From positions 1-35,000 of the forward strand of contig ADNK01001668.1 in the NCBI GenBank assembly GCA_000320545.1: a stretch of DNA of 35,000 nt, read 5' to 3'. Source of the DNA: Bigelowiella natans CCMP2755 (lineage: Eukaryota; Cercozoa; Chlorarachniophyceae). The position numbers and the translations under genes are program-made. The notes beneath the pieces are model-generated. The model did not search any database, had not been told where the DNA came from, and saw only the letters and a program-made list of their open reading frames with translations. How positions within the stretch are numbered: position 1 is the first letter of the stretch; the number at the start of each line of letters is the position of its first letter. Of this stretch, positions 1-11,544 are shown piece by piece.

Positions 1-102
1 CCTAACCCTGAACCCTAACCCTGAACCCTAACCCTGAACCCTAACCCTAACCCTAACCCTAACCCTAACCCTAACCCTAACCCTAACCCTAACCCTAACC
101 CT
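1..102. repeat. Telomere tract (CCCTAA)n
   Basis: The tract runs as CCCTAA hexamers, which is the C-rich strand reading inward from a left chromosome end. From about position 40 to 102 the hexamer is perfect. The outermost 40 bases contain three 7-base variants, CCCTGAA, alternating with normal units. A short degenerate interstitial patch follows at about 237-290. The TTAGGG-type repeat is widespread in protists, animals and fungi, so it does not identify the lineage. Confidence 0.97.
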
Positions 103-890
103 TACCAGTGTCCGTGATTTTGGTCCTCACTTTTGCCCTGAAAAAAACCCTGGTCGATTTTTATGACCAGTTTCCATTGCCATGACCCTTGGTTCGACCG
201 TCACTTTGGTCGTCACTTTGGTCGTGGCCCAGGAGAAAACCCTAACCCTGACCTCAACCCTAACCCTAACCCTAACTCTAACCCTGACCCTGCAATCCTG
301 TGACTTTCAACCCTGTCTCTGCATCCTGACTCTGAACTTGCATTGACCCTGATCCTGTGACCCCAATCCTGATTCTGACCTCAACTCTGTGCTCTGTCAG
401 CGCTTGGTGTGGCAGATGCTTGTGTTTGTCAACCCCAACCCCAACCCTGAGCCTACCTGAAACTTGTGCTGCCTGCCGTGAAATTTGTCGTCATTTTTTC
501 CCTGAAAAAAACCCTGGTTGATTTTTGCCATTGGTTTTCCTGTTGCTTCGACCCTCGTTGTTTCGACCAACATTTCGTCTCTAGTTGCAGAACAGAGCCC
601 TGATCCTGTGATTGGAGAACACGTTGAACTTTTGGAATTGGCACTTGACACTTGATGCACACATCAACAAATCTTTTGGAAAAATTGCAAATTGGTGAAA
701 AGTTGTTTGTCTGGAAGCCAAGTTGCGACATGCGTTGGAATGATGTGCTCGTTGCATGCCAGTCTTGTCGGTTGACACATGGTTGGTCTTTGCGCGCAGA
801 ATCGAAGAGGGACACCACATGCACGTTCAACGTGCAGCACTGCTAGGCTGGAGCATGCGCACGTGCTTCATGCATGCCAGTTTTGACACA

Positions 891-927
<37 letters not shown>

Positions 928-1080
928 CATGACCTTCACCTGCCAAATTTTGGTTGTCATCTGTTTTTGTGAACTCAGAAGAAACCAGGCAGAAATTTTG
1001 ATTCAACGCCCAATCACGTTGACAACCATTGCTAGATTGCTCAATTTTTTCAAAGTCATGTTCATTCTGCTGAGCACAGC
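103..1080. other. Subtelomeric region, no gene seen
   Basis: This stretch has no convincing gene. It is built of degenerate CCCTGA/ACCCTG-like words, including an interstitial telomere-like patch at 237-290. A 27-base unit occurs twice, at 136-162 and 500-526, as CCCTGAAAAAAACCCTGG followed by TYGATTTTT. From about 720 to 880 it contains TGCATGCC and GCACGTGC words resembling the composition islands further in. Open frames here are short and overlap on both strands, so I do not call any. Confidence 0.7.
887..926. repeat. (CA)n microsatellite
   Basis: About 19 uninterrupted CA units lie at the inner edge of the subtelomere, 150 bases beyond the stop codon of the first gene. Confidence 0.95.
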
Positions 1081-2747
1081 CTAAAATGCCAACGATGATG
1101 CTCCCGTACGCGACGCAGGTTGAGGTCCAGAAGGAGTGACACTTTCTATTTCCATTGATTTTGGACTGTCCATGCCATGCATTCGTGGAGCAGGGGTTTT
1201 GTCGAGGATCTTCGGCGCCTTTTTGATTGCAGCAGGCGTGTTGAATGCCTGTGACGACTCATCATCAAGTTCATTTTGTGCCTCCATTTTAGCAGGATTC
1301 CTGATTTCAGATGACAATGTGTCGTTTCCTCCGGTTGGGACAGAAGTATCGGCTTCCTCTGGAGAGAGCAGACCATCAGAGGTGGGATCGCTTGATGGCA
1401 CTACTTCTTTTCCAGGACTGTTTACAACGATAGTAGTGGTTTTCAGAGCAGCTCCTACACTAGGTCCCGTCTTTGTACGAGCCGTCTTTTCTTCATCTTT
1501 TGTATTCGAATTCTCTTCCTTCGAAGAGACTGCGCCAGCAACAGAAAAGCTATTCTCATTTGGGATTATCTCTGTGCTGCTGTTGTCGCCATCGACTGTA
1601 TGTAATAGGATCTGCTCATCTGTCGTCGTTGTAGCAGGAAAATCACAGAGATCTTCGAAATTCCTCGTAGTATTATCAACATCTACTGCTTGTGAAGGCA
1701 ATATAGCGCTTTCAGCAGTTTCATTGTTCTTTTTCTCATCAACTGTACTGAGTTTTGACGGGATAGAGACTTTATCGAGGGCATTTGTTGTATTTGTCGT
1801 AGTTAGTGGGATAGAAACTTTATCTTGGGCATTTGTTGTAGTTGTCGTTGTTGACGACGCCGATGATAAACTACATTTGGTAGAAGCAACAATCGCTGTT
1901 TGTTCAGTGGGCTTGAATGACGTCTCATTAGCAGCAGGCTGATCAGATTTGATGTTTTTCGAAGAGACTGGTGAGACTTCTGGCACAGGTAGTGGTGGTG
2001 ATGATGGTGATGGTGATGGTGATGGTGCAACTTCTTCTTCACCTCGTAGATTATTCTCCTTCTTATCAAGAGTGCTCATCTCTTTTGACTCTGCATCATT
2101 GTCAGTCTCGAGTCGGCGAGGTTCAATCTTGCGCGTCTTACCTTTATTGTGGGGCGTGATTTCAAAGCCATCACCACTATTTTGCTTTTTGACTGCTGAA
2201 ACGTCTGGTCTCTGTCTTTTCTTCTGCTGCCTCTTCCGTGTAGGTCTAGGAGGAGTCCTCACTTGCTTCCCGGGGATTGTTATAAAGCTGATCATTTTGT
2301 CAATCTTCACACAAATTTCGTCTCCGCCCTCTGCACTAACAACAGCTGCTGAATGCCATTTGTCACGAAAGAAAGCTTCACATCTGTCACTAGGATTCCA
2401 CCGTAAGACATCATTTTCGAGATCCTCGTCATCATCAGTTTCGCTATCCTCTTCATCCTCACTTTCACTTGTTTCCTCGGCTTTTATCATAGCCCATTGC
2501 CTTTCGGATTCTTCATAAGAAAATTCGCAGATCTTACACGCATTGCCTGAGGACATAAGATTTTCTCCGAAATTACACCGACTACACTTCCAATGTTGAT
2601 CTTTTTTGAAACTCGTAAGTGGAACCTAAATAAATAATAACAAGGGCATACTCTCACTAAATGAAAAGTTTACATTAGGGTTATGAAAATGTATGGTGTC
2701 CTTTACAACGATAAAGTGCGTGAATGTGTGAATGTGTGTATGTGTGA

Positions 2748-2811
<64 letters not shown>

Positions 2812-4817
2812 GCGTGTCCGCAAAATTTATTCTTTGGACATCATCGTGCCAATAGATGCTCACATCATCATCGCTGTCACTCCATGAATCCCGCAACCGC
2901 TTATTTCCTTGTTTCTCAGTGGCAGAAGTTAAAGCAGCATTATTGTTTTCCTTTATAGGAGCTAAGATTCTGGAAGCCAGAGGAACCTGAAGTATGATCG
3001 ATACGAGTAAGTTTTGAGCTAACAATTTAATCCTGAGAAGAAGGAATTGGATTTGTTCGGGATTACATCGTCTTCGCTGTCGCTATCTTCTTCCTCCTGA
3101 GCATTTGTATTGAATAGGGCCACCATGTTGACAGGAGGTGTTGGGATTCTCTGCACTCTGGTTTCTCCCAAAAACCACGGAGTGGATGAAGCCTTCGGAA
3201 GGGAAAATGTTTGTCAAACAAGGTTACCAGTAAGTAATACAATAGTTACGAAAAAAACAAGCGATATACCTTGTGCGTGGAAGATTGCATCTGAATTGGT
3301 CGAAACGTAGTCTTACTATCTCTATTTTCCAACAGTTGCTGACCACTTTTTAGTCGCACCAAGGGAACCTAAAACAGCGTATGAAAGCTAATGAAAACTC
3401 TCTTATTATCCTATTTTGGATTATATGTTGTTTACGTCTTCGTCGCTATCCTCATCTTTGTCGTCATCATCGCTATCTTCCTCCATCATCATCCTTTTCT
3501 GGTGCCTTCTCCTCTTTACATCCTGGAAGCTCGCTTTTGAAAGTTTTAGTGTGTTTTGGATCTCTTCAGGGCGGTTCCATCTAGACTCTTCTGTTCGCTT
3601 GTCGAAGTAATATACATCACCGTCGGGAGTAGCGTGAATATTGTACCGTCTATTCACAGAATGGTGCATCTCGCATAGCAAGCGTTCCACAATGATTCGA
3701 AATCGTACACTATCTTTGGCGTCTACACCAATTCCAGTAAGATCCGAGTGCCGAAGATGAAGTAAGTCAAAACTCTCCAATTTATTTTTCAGAAGAATAT
3801 TGAGCATCTGGGAGAGGTTGTTCTCACGTAAAAGATTTCTCACACCACGTTTGGAGAGTTTTTTCATTATATTTTGGAATTGATAGGGTATTAGAGTGGT
3901 TCGACAATTCGTCCTCCGTATTATCCTCCAGCTATCCTCATTCACGTCAAAAGGAATTTCCTCATCAAACCTTCCATCTAAGGAGGTTACATACCTGAAA
4001 AATGGATGTTCGGCACATAAAGACAATTTCCACTATGTATAATCGATAAAAATTATGTGGTCTAGAAAAGTAATATGTTTCGCACATGGTGCCGTTCTCA
4101 AGCACACGCAGCTGGCAATCGTAGCTTCCGTCATTTGTCCATCTAACACAAATATGATCTCCATCGGCAGGGGGTCTGATGCGTTTCTTTTCTGGAATGG
4201 AGGTTGAAGACGAAGAGGATGATAAGGCATCATTCTTCTCAAGCAGGTGGCTATCGGAAAGGCTCTTCCTGAGACGATTTTCCGTAATCTTCGTCCTGAT
4301 CAGATTGTTGTGTTTTATCTCAAAGTATGGGATATATTTTTTGTCAAATATGTTCTAATTTAACAATACATTACTATCTTCGGAAATTGATGAAAACACT
4401 TTAATGTAGTTTGCTTTACGTTGATCCGTCATCCCAGGAACAGAGGAAGCCCGATCCTTCTTTTCCAACGACGACGCCCTTCCAAATCTTCTGTCCGTAC
4501 CCGGGAAAGCGCATGCGAACCTTCTTGCCGATCTAAGTCAGAGGGTTGAAAGTCATCACTGGAGAGCATGAAAACAAGATTTCGAGTGAAGAGACCAGAT
4601 CCATGGTTCTATCCTGAGAGGAGGTGTCTCCACGAGAGTAAATTGAAGCCTGGGATAATCAATTCGGTGCTAGCACTACCCCCAGCTTCCACGACGTAAA
4701 TCTTATGGCTTCTATATCTGGATCGTAATGGCGGCTCAGAGGGTGGGAAGAATGATAATGCTGAATCTCGGATTCGAATTTAACAAGTGATCCATGCGAT
4801 AAATCACATTTCTCCAT
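1081..4817 (-). CDS. Multi-domain chromatin-reader-like protein (Tudor-like x3, SAM-like, WW, RanBP2-like zinc finger)
   Basis: My model has eight exons on the minus strand with matching phases: 4817-4680, 4532-4420, 4295-4086, 3994-3436, 3368-3270, 3192-3067, 2986-2864 and 2625-1081, giving about 970 residues. The start is the first ATG after an in-frame stop. Tudor/agenet-like folds lie near residues 47-84 (VRMRFPGYGQKIWKGVVV), 124-170 (GDHICVRWTNDGSYDC) and 536-579 (DRCEAFFRDKWHSAAVV). A SAM-like helical segment is near 205-258. A WW motif near 270-297 keeps YYFDKRT and RWNRP but lacks the usual first Trp. A zinc finger near 467-489 reads WKCSRC, then CKIC. A basic stretch (TRKRQQKKRQR) suggests a nuclear protein. 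The last 390 residues are low-complexity Ser/Thr/Glu. Tudor domains usually bind methylated Lys or Arg; the role here is inferred. The module order matches no family I can name. Confidence 0.78.
2752..2809. repeat. (TA)n-(GT)n compound microsatellite inside intron
   Basis: About 14 TA units pass directly into about 15 GT units. The tract lies in the last intron (2626-2863) of the Tudor-like gene and does not affect the coding exons. Confidence 0.95.
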
Positions 4818-5197
4818 TCATAGTCGAAATATGAGACATAAATTAGGGACATTTTGTAGAAATTATATTCTGTTTTGGGAAGGAAACAACTTCCCGCAAA
4901 AAATATTGTTGTGAGTATCTTATCTTGTTAGTCCAGTTTGTTCGTAAGCTACGACTACGGACTGCATGTAGATCAGAAGAAATTCGGGGCCTTTCCGGAA
5001 GCGTTCTGTGCTCGCGACGCTTGCGACCACACTCTTCATGTTGTCGTAGAAAAGAAATCATCGTATATCCTCGCTAAAAAATAAATTAAATAAATTTGGG
5101 TATATTTGTCTGAGCGACAACGAAGGAGTTGTGTCACAAGCGCTAAAAGGGAATTTCTCTGTAAAAAAGACAAGAGTGGGGCCTGGAAGGGCGGGTG
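4818..5197. promoter_or_regulatory. Divergent intergenic region (shared promoter interval)
   Basis: About 380 bases separate the start codons of two divergently transcribed genes: the Tudor-like gene leftward and the peroxiredoxin-like gene rightward. Both promoters must lie here, unless 5' non-coding exons exist. I see no clear TATA box or repeated operator. A 72-codon open frame on the minus strand (5061-4843) has no recognisable feature. Confidence 0.5.
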
Positions 5198-7020
5198 ATG
5201 CACCAACGTTTGCCCATGGAAAGATTAACTTCTTCCGTCTACCTCGCTGCCCTCTTCCTTTTGATTACCTTTATAACCCTATCTGGCACCAGTGATTATG
5301 GCCACAAGCGCAACCTTATGTGGGGATCCCCTCCCCCAGAACCTGGTAATGCTTTCCTTCTCGTTTGCATTTTCACTATGAGAGCATTTAGCGGTAGCAG
5401 TTTCATGGCTCTGGGCCCGAATATAGATTTCCAGAGGATATTTCGTGATAAAATGGCTTGAGCCATATAGTAGACAAGGGATGGACATGGTTTTCGGCTG
5501 AATAGATAACCAGCAATGAAAACAACTAAATCGGCGTTTACACAGAGAGGGGATTCAACCTGCTCGAGTTTTTCCAGAAGCCCCCAATAGAGCGCAGGAC
5601 AATAATTTTCTCTGGAATTGCGGTACAGACATGACAATAACCATTTTGAATTAAAAGCAACTTGAATCGAAAAAGTTATCGAGCACCAAATGTGGGGTTA
5701 TTTATCCATAATCAATGCTGGTGTTTTGATATTAGTTTCACATGAAACTGCTTTAGATCTGTGGTTGTGCGAAATGATTTACTGTATATTGAGAGCATCA
5801 CATTCATAATGATCAGGCTCAATGCAGAAAAATTGTGGGAAGTGAAGGAGAATCTACTGCGAATATTCCCAAGAATACACTAATGCACCACCACCCAATC
5901 GAGGCCGATCATCGTGAAATTATGGTCTCGTCCAAATAATCAATCTTCTCGAATTTAAATAACTTCCGATAAAGTCATCAGAGAATACTTTTCATATATT
6001 GCACACCACCAACGATCCGCTGTTTCAAATCGATGTCTGACAAAGTGATTGTATGTTAGCCTGCACCTACACTGCCTCCTTCGATAAGAGCAGTATCATC
6101 TTCACGACTACTCATGAAAAGAGATGGAACGTTCGTCTCTCAACGCACTAATATTATGGTGAATTATGATTTACAAAAATCCTCGCTTGAGTGAATTGAT
6201 GTGTACTAAATTGAGAAGTATAGGTCACAATCAATTACAATAATCAATAACCAATCAATTACAATAATCAATAACGCTTTATTTTTTTTTTGTAAGCCAT
6301 CATCATCACCATAGCGGAATAATATCTGAAGCATCTGCTACTTTGTAAAATAGCTCGACGGATTACATATACAAGCTACCCCGATTGCGCGTGCTGCGAC
6401 CCTCATTGGTATTTATACAATCGTCCATGCTTCATTTACTTCCGATCGTTGACCTTCCTCCTCCTCCTCCTTCCCCTCCCCTCACCCTAACAGGACTGTC
6501 TGGAGTCATATATAAGTCTGCAGAGCGATTTCTCAACTCTACGCAATTCTACAGATGGAAGTCTTCTGTGGGGTCTAAGATGACTGACTGGAAGGTAATA
6601 GTATTAACACTTGACACATCCTGTTGTAGTGAAGTTGTGCATGACATTCTAGCAGAACCACTATTATATTAGTATTGGTATATTGTGCATAACTTTCTAG
6701 CAGAACCACTATTATTATTATTTTTAATTAACAACACAAGAATACTGAAGCTCTTTCTTGAATCAACAACATCCAAAACTAATCGTATATTGATCGGCAG
6801 GTGGGAAGAACTCGACTCAAGCAGCAGCATCACCATCACCAACACCCGCATTATCAGCATGATAAGCGCTATCACAATGTTCCAGGAGCAGCAACCCGCT
6901 CCCCTGGTGGCCTTCGTAATCCCCCCGTATTAGATGGTGAATACGCTGGTGCTGATGATTATTCTGGTGATGAAAGAAGGAGTGCAGGAGGACCAAGCTA
7001 TTCTCCCGCTGTGGTGTGTG

Positions 7021-7053
<33 letters not shown>

Positions 7054-7356
7054 GTGTATATTTCATGTGGTATATCATCTTATGGGAGGAGGAAGGATGG
7101 TGATGAGAATGATGATTATATGCAGTAATGATGATGATGATGATGATCTCAATAAACAAACAATGCGATTAATGATCTAATGGATTGCATCTAAATTATT
7201 TACAAATGTCAACACTTGTAATCGTTTCTGACTCATTGTACCAATCAATCAATTACTAGGTTGAAGGAGAGGTTATTCCAGGAGCAGCTCGGAATATGCT
7301 ATTCCGTGTATCTGACAATGCGACTACAATTACGACGGTGCAGACAGAGAGAGAGA

Positions 7357-7392
<36 letters not shown>

Positions 7393-7712
7393 ATAGAAGG
7401 GGTGAACAACACGACATTTAGTAGTAGAGAAGAAGAAGAAGAAGAAGAAGAAGAAGAAGAAGAAGAAGAAAGGGAGGAGCAAGATAAAGTATAAAAGACC
7501 ACGAAGCTTCCATGCTTCGTTCCTTCTTGCTCATCGTCGTCGTGACTATTATCTAAACATCCTATATTTGATATTCAATACATCTCTATCACCACCACCA
7601 TCATCATCATCATCGTCATCATCGTCATCAGATTATGGATCTTCTGGGTGGTGGCCGTAGCGCAGTTTTTGTCGTGAATAGCGCTACAAGTCCTGAGGAC
7701 TCGGGTGCAATA

Positions 7713-7752
<40 letters not shown>

Positions 7753-8855
7753 ATATATTTGGCAATGTGTAGATCATGTACTTTTGGCTAGCATACAAAT
7801 GTACACTTCTCTTTGGAGAGTAGTAGTAGTAGTAGTAGTAGTAGTGTTGTAGCAGTTGTAGGTGCCCCTCCATCCTGATTTCCTTAATTCTGGTACTTCA
7901 TCTCCTATCGTTGATTTTGTTGTTTGTGTTATATATTCCATCAATGGCGACGACGAACAACGATATAGTGCATATTCGAAAAATAATGGAGGCTAGTGCT
8001 AAGTTAAAGGCATATGGAATTGATCGGTAACATCATCATCCCCATATTCACCATTATCAAACTTGCTGATAAACCTCCCAAGGCTTCCATGAAAACGATG
8101 ATATTGGGGGGGTCCTTGAGTGGAAGTGTAGATAAACAATCAATATCTTGAAAAGGCAAATATGACCATTACAAGACTATCTTCAGGACATTTTATAAAA
8201 TCCTCATTTCTTTTTCATTAACATTGACGATGTTTTGAGTGCATACAAATAAATGAAGCATTGTTTTTATTTTGTATGTGTGTACCGGTTTGTTTCTCTG
8301 GTAGGGTTGTGTGCGTAGTAAAATCTGATTCACTTGAAGCTCAGGTATTATTATTACTAATATTTGTTGTTATCACTTGGTTATGCTCTCTTGTTTTTAT
8401 TATTATATTTGTGTATTATATGTTCTCTTGTTTTTATACTAATGTGGAGTCAAGGCGGTGGCTTGATTAAAAATGATGATGATAGTGACGATTATGATCA
8501 TGATAGTTATTATTATTCAAGGCTATGCGAGATAGGGAAGGGATCTTAGAGCATCGAGTTATCATATTAGCCGACCCTCACAATCGATTTGAAACGTAAA
8601 ACACAATAAAATGGGCATGCAATTTATTCCTCCCCTTCTTTTCAAACCTCACGTATCTGCTTAAGATGTTCTATTATCGATTAAAATATTGTCATTGATG
8701 AACAAAACCATGATTATGTATAATTTGAAAGGGCATGTGGCCTTGATCTTGCAGACCGACGTGGTGCAATTTACTTGGTAACACGTCATAAATTCTTAAA
8801 ACTACACGCCTCAAAAGCACGCACGGTGCATGAAGTACCTTTCTCTATTTCTGAT

Positions 8856-8896
<41 letters not shown>

Positions 8897-9038
8897 TATA
8901 TGCACACACAAGTAAGCATACTTGTATATGGTAAACTGGGTAATAAGTATTAGTTTTGTCCCAAAACTGATTCTAGTCTATCTCCAGGACTATGGGGCAG
9001 TGGTAGGCTCTGTGCACATAGGAGGAAATAAGGTAGTC

Positions 9039-9073
<35 letters not shown>

Positions 9074-9404
9074 ATGGTGTTGGTCATGATGATGGAAGTC
9101 ATTATTCTTTGCGTAAACCATAGTAGTGTGAGGATGAACCAAACAATTTCTACAAGTATAGTATTATCTCCTTCATAGAATCAGTCACAAGTGTTTGATG
9201 AAAGTAGTGTTTGCTATGCCTTTGAGAGTTGATTTGTGTACTTTGTATTCACCTCTATTTGTGTACTACTCGTCTCAGCATTCAGCTGATGATCTCCTTG
9301 GCTTTCTACACACAATGCATTTGAATTCCGCGCCAAATTCTCCCTACCCAGAACTTGCAAGCAGCAAGTCGCAACAGCAGCAGTCCAGTGACAATTTTGT
9401 CTGA
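5198..9404 (+). CDS. Secreted-type peroxiredoxin-like (redoxin) protein lacking the peroxidatic Cys
   Basis: The model has ten exons with matching phases: 5198-5345, 6494-6594, 6801-7013, 7260-7337, 7632-7704, 7969-8026, 8305-8344, 8522-8595, 8732-8834 and 9279-9404, giving about 337 residues. The ATG at 5216 is an alternative start. Residues about 7-30 form a signal peptide or membrane anchor (VYLAALFLLITFITL). Residues 89-108 are His/Gln-rich. From about 155 the chain follows the Prx5/redoxin pattern: GEVIPGAARN, then IMDLLGGGRSAVFVV, AKLKAYGIDRVVCVV, REGILEHRVIILADP and ACGLDLADRRGAIYLVT, ending with a helix (SADDLLGFL). At the active site the usual PGAFTPxCS reads NSATSPEDS, so Asp203 stands where the peroxidatic Cys belongs. 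Thiol peroxidase activity is therefore unlikely. The acceptors at 7969 and 8732 are weak but fit by phase and homology. The first intron (1148 bases) could hide another exon. Confidence 0.72.
7020..7052. repeat. (CTA)n microsatellite just after a 5' splice site
   Basis: Eleven CTA units begin only seven bases after the exon boundary at 7013, inside the third intron of the peroxiredoxin-like gene. Confidence 0.9.
7344..7470. repeat. (GA)n and (GAA)n microsatellites in intron
   Basis: A GA tract (7344-7389) and a GAA tract (7429-7470) fill the intron after the exon ending at 7337. Translated, they yield Arg/Glu runs that mimic coding sequence, but the splice model skips them. Confidence 0.9.
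7715..7749. repeat. (TA)n microsatellite in intron
   Basis: About 17 TA units start ten bases after the donor at 7704. A (TAG)8 tract follows at 7821-7844 in the same intron. Confidence 0.92.
8858..9072. repeat. (TA)n and (TAG)n microsatellites in last intron
   Basis: A TA tract (8858-8893) and a TAG tract (9040-9072) lie in the final intron (8835-9278) of the peroxiredoxin-like gene. Confidence 0.9.
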
Positions 9405-10411
9405 TGACCACATAAATGGAGCTGAATGTCAAATTTTATTATTAAACGATGTATAACTGTACTTGTTCAAAGTACATGATGGTGATTAAATATGCTGCAT
9501 TTTAAATGAGCGTCATGTCACTACGACACAACTAGACAAGGACGCCGCATGTTGTGCATGCATGTCCCAGATAGAATGTGCACATTGCATTGTGCATGTC
9601 TGTCACAGAGTGGCCATATAGCTAGCTAGAGATGCGTGTGAGCGCCACACACACACATGGCTACTTGGACCCAACGCAACGTTTGTCATGATGTGCATGC
9701 ATGTGATGTCACGCACGCACTTGTCACTAGGTCAGTTGTGCATGCATAATTTTGTGTGGGCATTGTAGGCAGTGATGGAATCTCAACAACCGAACTAGCG
9801 AAGCTAGTCAGAGTGCACAACAGCCTTTTTTGCGCATTGTCTGACACACACTAGACACAGGCACAGCCATCACGGTGAACAACTCTAGAACTGTCAATAA
9901 GCAATTATAAAATCTTGCACACACGCATATAAAGATGACTTGTTTGTGTGCGACACGCGCGTCGCTAGCGTCGTCCACGCAATTGGCCAGTGACAATTCA
10001 TCGCACATGTGGCATTAGCAACGATGTCATTGCATTCGGCACGTACATAGCCATGATTGCGACACCAATCTAGTGCCGGCTAGCCGGTGACATGACACAT
10101 GCACGCGCTGTTGTGGCGAGCTGATGTCGATCGTGAATCAAACAATTCTTTTGCGGGGCACACTTTTTAAAAATAATCATGACCGTCGTAGCCACGCAAT
10201 GTGCACATTTGTACAAATGTATATACGTATACATTTGCATATCCGCGCTCCTCTCATTCACATGACATTGAACATGCTTTTGCCAGAATGAATCACATCA
10301 TTGCAGAAACGAACAACACAATATAAGCGCTGCAGCAGCCGCTTTGCCCAGCTACATCTAGACATTAGGGTGACTAATGAAAAAATGTAATTATTTTATT
10401 ACATCCGTCTC

Positions 10412-10453
<42 letters not shown>

Positions 10454-11372
10454 GTCTATGTGTGTTTGTGCGCTTAGACGCACACTTATTATTATACACA
10501 GAAATAATTACTGAAATGTAGGATGTTCTACGTCAAACTGCGGCAGGAGGAAATTAAATCAACGCGGCGTTTCTCTAGTAATGAATGCGCCGTCGTTCCT
10601 ATGTTGAGAACGTTAAATTTGTCGAGCTGGACAGATTCGAACACACCATGCATTCTTGCGGTAGAGCTGTCCAATGGAGGGATAAAACAGTATATAAATT
10701 ATTACGATTGATTACTCTCATTCCGTAAAAAAATAGCAGGGATGAGGATGGTAAGACACACTGATAATAACATAAGAGAGGAGTACTAATAAAATATATA
10801 AATTATACGACGCCTAAACAAATTAAAGGGATACTACTACCTCATTAGCAATTGTGCCTGATTGGAGCAACATATGTGATGAGCATGGATTGAAAGATAT
10901 GTCATTTCCTGATATCTGTTGTAGTATTTATAGAAAAGGAGAACGAATTTAGTCCATCATCTTCGAGTTGTCCTCACCTTTCCACAAAACGACGCAGATA
11001 CTGCTATACATTCTCTCTCTATGTTTTAATAGATGAACAACGCATAAATGATAGAATAAAACGTTCCCGTGCATATATACTTGTGCACCATTTACCATCA
11101 TCATCACCATCTTCATCATCATCATTATCATCATCATTTTCATCATCACAATATGAGAGCTATTGCTATTACCATCTGTGTAAAATTAAGATTCAATGCT
11201 TGACCGATGGTATCTATCTCCATTATCATTTCTGCACGGCTACCAGTCTATCAGAAAATAGAAGCAAAGATTGCACAATCAGATATCAACATCATCCTTA
11301 TTAGATTGCTGCTGCTGTTATTGCGAGAAACATTTCTTTACAATCATTGCTGCTGCTGGTAACCATGTTTTG

Positions 11373-11403
<31 letters not shown>

Positions 11404-11465
11404 CGTAACCAATAGTTGTGTGCTACTGCCTTTGTGCCCCTTGGATGATAAGTCGTTTTCTATTC

Positions 11466-11512
<47 letters not shown>

Positions 11513-11544
11513 GTATACTTGAGAAAGGGAAAAACCGAGTCGCT
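9405..11544. other. Intergenic region between convergent genes
   Basis: The region lies between the ends of a plus-strand and a minus-strand gene. The first half (about 9520-10370) is a TGCATG/CTAG-rich island described separately. The second half is AT-rich and carries a TA tract (10415-10451), CAT-type tracts (11099-11145), a CTA tract (11371-11402) and another TA tract (11469-11510). One open frame starting with ATG (10523-10711, 62 codons) is free of simple repeats but matches nothing I recognise, so I leave it uncalled. Confidence 0.6.
9520..10370. repeat. Composition island rich in TGCATG, GTGCAC and CTAG words (copy 1)
   Basis: This block looks unlike the flanking AT-rich sequence. 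It repeats self-complementary words such as TGCATGCATG (9557, 9693, 9738), GTGCAC, CTAGCTAG, GCGCGTCGC and CGGCTAGCCG. No frame of useful length is open. Three more blocks of the same style occur in the window. It is probably a dispersed repeat family or relic, but I cannot align the copies end to end by eye. Confidence 0.5.

Noticed and set aside
1136-1942. 268-codon open frame on the plus strand opposite the Tudor-like gene's last exon
   Set aside because: It is the mirror of a Ser/Thr/Glu-rich exon. The minus strand has the zinc finger, Tudor module, NLS and matching splice phases, and the plus frame has none.
7261-7494. Arg/Glu-rich frame through the GA and GAA repeats as a long exon
   Set aside because: It is a translation of microsatellites. 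A donor at 7338 and acceptor at 7631 give a phase-consistent redoxin sequence without it.
8121-8151. Possible last exon of the peroxiredoxin-like gene ending GSVDKQSIS
   Set aside because: It fits phase, but the exon at 8305-8344 also fits phase, has a much better acceptor (TTTCTCTGGTAG), and leads on to the rest of the redoxin domain.
11083-11304. Direct-repeat arrays (CAT, TAG and CTA runs) as possible CRISPR-like arrays
   Set aside because: They are simple trinucleotide microsatellites with no spacers, in a eukaryotic chromosome with spliced genes.
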